NCBI GenBank assembly: GCA_903847495.1
Contig: CAINDT010000160.1
Location: forward strand, 1 to 9,402
Reading direction: 5' to 3'
DNA from: an uncultured Actinomycetes bacterium
GTDB taxonomy: Bacteria > Actinomycetota > Thermoleophilia > Gaiellales > F1-60-MAGs149
DNA: 9,402 nt
The translations under genes and the position numbers were made by a program. Position 1 is the stretch's first letter. Each line of letters opens with the position of its first letter. Below, in pieces: positions 7,217 to 9,402 of the stretch. The notes beneath the pieces are model-generated. The model was not told where the DNA came from. It saw nothing but the letters and a program-made list of their open reading frames with translations, and did no database searches.

Positions 7217-8299
7217 ATGGCGATCGACGTACGCAGCCTGACCGACACCTGGATGATCGGCAACGTGGAGATCCCGAGCCGGATCGTGCTCGCGCCGATG
7301 GCCGGCGTCTCTGTCCAGGCCTTCCGCCGGCAGGGTCGCCGACACGGCGCCGGGCTCGTCTGCTCCGAGATGGTGTCCGCCTGCGGCCTCGGGTACGGCG
7401 ACGCGCGCACGAAGAGCTACCTGCGCATCGCGCCCGACGAGAAGCCGCTGGCCGTCCAGATCTTCGGCGCCGACCCGCAGCTGATGGCCGACGCCGCCCG
7501 CATGTGCGTGGATGCCGGCGCCGACATCATCGACATCAACATGGGCTGCCCCGTGCGCAAGGTCACGAAGACCGGTGCGGGCGCGACGATGCTGTCGGAC
7601 GGAGCCGAGAATGCGGCGCGCGTCGTCGAGGCCGTCGTCAACGCCGTCCCTGTGCCCGTCACCGTCAAGATGCGGCGCGGTGAGCAGAACGAGTCGCGCG
7701 ACTTCGCCATCGCCGGCCCGCTGTTTGCCTCCGTCGGCGCGCAGGCCCTCACGCTCCACCCGCGCAGCGCCAAGCAGATGTACACCGGCCACGCGGACCA
7801 CTCGCTCACGGCCGAGCTCGTCTCGCTCGTCGACGTGCCAGTGATGGCTTCCGGCGACATCACCTCGCGCGAACGCGCCCACGCGATCCTGGAGACCACG
7901 GGCTGCGCCGCCGTGATGATCGGGCGCGGCGCCCAGGGCAATCCGTGGCTGCTCGAGTCGATGATCCGCGACGAGGACGTCCAGCCCGACAACGACGAGG
8001 TCGTCGCCGAGCTCGTGCGCTTCATCCGCGAGACCGTGCGCGAGTTGGGCGACCAGCGCGCCACGCATTTCCTCCGCAAGTTCCACGGCTGGTACCTCAA
8101 GCGCGGGCACTTCCCCCGCTCGCTGCGGCAGGAGCTCTCCACGCTCGGCACGTCCGCCGAGGTCGAGGAGGCGCTGTTCGCTGCCGCTCCCAGCGCCCGC
8201 GCACGCGTGGCCGCGATGGAGGCCGAGCTGGCCGCGCTCGGCTCGGGCGACGACGACACCGAGCTCGATCTGCCGATCTCGCTGTACGGCGGTGGCTAG
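7217..8299 (+). CDS. dusB: tRNA-dihydrouridine synthase, DusB type
   Basis: FMN-dependent enzyme that reduces uridine to dihydrouridine in tRNA using NADPH; cytoplasmic, 360 aa. The TIM-barrel domain starts with IVLAPMAGV (23-31). The catalytic loop is NMGCPVRKV (108-116), with Cys111 as the proton donor. KMRRG (151-155) and LTLHPR (178-183) are conserved barrel strands, and GRGAQGNPW (236-244) is the FMN-phosphate motif. The helical tRNA-binding domain (about 262-340) contains FLRKFHGWYLK. An in-frame ATG at 7172 exists, but I prefer 7217: a leaderless-type -10 lies just before it, and family homology starts close to it. The last 15-20 residues are acidic and unlike the core. Divergent from greA and 10 nt upstream of the amidotransferase gene. 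DusB over DusA or DusC rests on the NMGCPxxKV and GRGAQGNPW pattern. Confidence 0.95.
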   Translation: MAIDVRSLTDTWMIGNVEIPSRIVLAPMAGVSVQAFRRQGRRHGAGLVCSEMVSACGLGYGDARTKSYLRIAPDEKPLAVQIFGADPQLMADAARMCVDAGADIIDINMGCPVRKVTKTGAGATMLSDGAENAARVVEAVVNAVPVPVTVKMRRGEQNESRDFAIAGPLFASVGAQALTLHPRSAKQMYTGHADHSLTAELVSLVDVPVMASGDITSRERAHAILETTGCAAVMIGRGAQGNPWLLESMIRDEDVQPDNDEVVAELVRFIRETVRELGDQRATHFLRKFHGWYLKRGHFPRSLRQELSTLGTSAEVEEALFAAAPSARARVAAMEAELAALGSGDDDTELDLPISLYGGG

Positions 8300-8302
8300 C
8301 AT
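8297..8302 (+). promoter_or_regulatory. Possible -10 of the amidotransferase gene, overlapping the dusB stop
   Basis: TAGCAT fits TAnnnT, overlaps the dusB TAG stop and ends 7 nt before the ATG at 8310, the same geometry as for dusB and the Fur-family gene. It may be an internal leaderless promoter or chance, since the gene could also be read from dusB. Confidence 0.3.
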
Positions 8303-8309
8303 CCCCGCC

Positions 8310-9053
8310 ATGAACGATCGCGTGCGCATCCTCGTCGTCCAGAACGACGACGACAAGCACGCCGGGCGCATCGGCCTGGCGCTGGAGGACGCCGGTGCGC
8401 AGTTGACGATCGCGATGGCCTACGGCCCGATTCCGAGCGTCGTCGACTTCGACGGGCTGCTCGTGCTGCCCGGACTCGGCGACCCGGTCGACGACGAGCA
8501 GGCGATCCACGACGCGCGTGACGCGATCATCGAGGCGCGGTCGCTCGGCCTCCCCGTCCTGGGGGTGTGCCTCGGCGGCCAGCTGCTCGCGCAGTCGGCC
8601 GGTGCCGAGATCTACCGCTCCGCGCCCGAGCTCGGCATCCACCCCGTCCGCACCACGCCCGCCGCGCAGGACGATCCGCTCTTCACGGGCATTCCCGCCG
8701 AGTACGAGAGCTTCCACGCGCACGCCTTCGCCTTCCGCCCGGTCGAGGGCGCCACGGTGCTGATCGAGAGCGACGCCTGCTGCCAGGCGATGCGCATCGG
8801 TGATCGCAGCTGGGCGCTGCAGCTGCATCCCGAGATGACGCGGGAGGGCCTCCATACCGTGGCCCGCGGCATCGAGTACGACTTCGAGGACGGCATCCTG
8901 CCGGAGACCGCCGGGTTCTTCCGCGAGGCGGGCGTCGACCCGATCCGGCTGCGCGAGCAGGCCGACGAGCTCGACGAGCTGCACACGGCGATCGCGGCGC
9001 AGATCGGCCGTGGCTTCGTCGACGCCTGCCGCAGTGCCCGCGCCGAGCGCTAG
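8310..9053 (+). CDS. Stand-alone class I glutamine amidotransferase (GuaA-type GATase domain)
   Basis: Single-domain class I GATase, 247 aa from ATG at 8310; such proteins hydrolyse glutamine or a gamma-glutamyl compound in the cytoplasm. The catalytic triad is visible: nucleophile Cys87 in GVCLGGQ (85-91), and His173 and Glu175 in LQLHPEM. An oxyanion-type loop is at LPGLGDP (53-59). Where many GMP-synthase-like GATases read WHxD, this one reads FHAH (135-138). About 55 residues follow the triad and form a helical, charged tail. No synthase domain is fused and no partner subunit is adjacent, so the substrate is unknown. A GTG at 8292 would add six residues and overlap dusB; I prefer the ATG because a -10-like TAGCAT lies 7 nt before it and no Shine-Dalgarno supports the GTG. 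The stop shares CTAG with the convergent methyltransferase. Confidence 0.88.
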   Translation: MNDRVRILVVQNDDDKHAGRIGLALEDAGAQLTIAMAYGPIPSVVDFDGLLVLPGLGDPVDDEQAIHDARDAIIEARSLGLPVLGVCLGGQLLAQSAGAEIYRSAPELGIHPVRTTPAAQDDPLFTGIPAEYESFHAHAFAFRPVEGATVLIESDACCQAMRIGDRSWALQLHPEMTREGLHTVARGIEYDFEDGILPETAGFFREAGVDPIRLREQADELDELHTAIAAQIGRGFVDACRSARAER

Positions 9054-9402
9054 GCCAGCGCGTCGATGTTGAGCCGCACGTAGTCGGCCTCGAACGGCTC
9101 GGGCAGGCGCCCGAGGACCTCGTCGAGGAACGCCGCGTGGCGCTCCGCCGGCAGGCGCTCCATGGCGCCGCCGAGGATCACCGTGCCGAGGAAGACCGGC
9201 GGCTCCGGCGGATTGACCGGCGCGTCCTGCAGCCAGCAGGTCGCCTCGGCGAACCCGGCCTCGCGCAGCAGCTCCTCGGTCTCCGGCGCGTCGGCGAAGC
9301 GATGCGGATCGACGTACCCCGCGAAGGCGTCGGCCCAGGCCGGCTCGGCCATCACGGCGTACGCCTGCGTCAGGACGTTCGCGATGTTGCCCTTGCCGCC
9401 GC
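9050..9402 (-). CDS. SAM-dependent methyltransferase, C-terminal part (start beyond the window)
   Basis: Open minus-strand frame of 116 residues running off the right edge. It begins at GGKGN and ends with VRLNIDALA and a TAG stop. The pattern GGKGNIAxVL, a helical stretch with PHRF and EELLREAGF, then a long partly helical tail and a final YVRLNI-type strand resembles the C-terminal half of trans-aconitate-type class I methyltransferases. The SAM-binding motif I should lie upstream, outside the window, so the substrate cannot be inferred. The real start is not the internal ATG at 9352, because conserved-looking sequence continues above it. Tail to tail with the amidotransferase, overlapping by 4 bp. 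Confidence 0.7.
   Translation of the reverse strand, partial: GGKGNIANVLTQAYAVMAEPAWADAFAGYVDPHRFADAPETEELLREAGFAEATCWLQDAPVNPPEPPVFLGTVILGGAMERLPAERHAAFLDEVLGRLPEPFEADYVRLNIDALA

Overview
The window is GC-rich, gene-dense bacterial DNA. I can support eight protein-coding genes, two of them cut by the window edges. No RNA genes, insertion sequences or CRISPR arrays were seen. The longest stretch without a gene is about 157 bp (5066-5222). High GC, TAnnnT -10 elements sitting 6-9 nt before several start codons (leaderless style), a Clp_N/UVR-type ClpC next to lysS, and a glutaredoxin-thioredoxin reductase fusion all suggest Actinomycetota. A deep-branching class such as Thermoleophilia is my guess, and this is inference rather than a sequence match.

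Layout. On the minus strand at the left edge is a thioredoxin reductase carrying an N-terminal CPDC redox domain (its last few dozen residues lie outside the window). Next is a ZIP-family metal transporter, also minus. It is divergent from a plus-strand Fur/Zur-family regulator, with only 40 bp between their starts. That gap holds a classical 7-1-7 Fur-family box and apparently both promoters. A perfect 12-bp-stem hairpin separates the regulator from the convergent minus-strand block greA-lysS-clpC (transcribed in that order from 7118 down to 2555). Divergent from greA, on the plus strand, are a dusB-type tRNA-dihydrouridine synthase and a stand-alone class I glutamine amidotransferase. The latter ends on a CTAG shared with the stop codon of a minus-strand partial SAM-dependent methyltransferase.

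How the genes may work together. The regulator and ZIP transporter look like a self-contained metal (probably zinc) homeostasis unit with autoregulation. The greA-lysS-clpC block groups transcription-elongation rescue, tRNA charging and proteolysis, and clpC probably also has its own promoter. dusB adds tRNA modification. The Trx reductase fusion would serve thiol redox homeostasis.

The window is mostly housekeeping and I do not see a clear new multi-gene system. The points most worth a second look are the Grx-TrxR fusion with an altered NADPH-phosphate motif, the compact Zur-box/leaderless divergent promoter, the His-rich regulator N-terminus, the non-canonical ZIP TM5 motif, and hairpins just upstream of the Shine-Dalgarno sites of the leadered genes.
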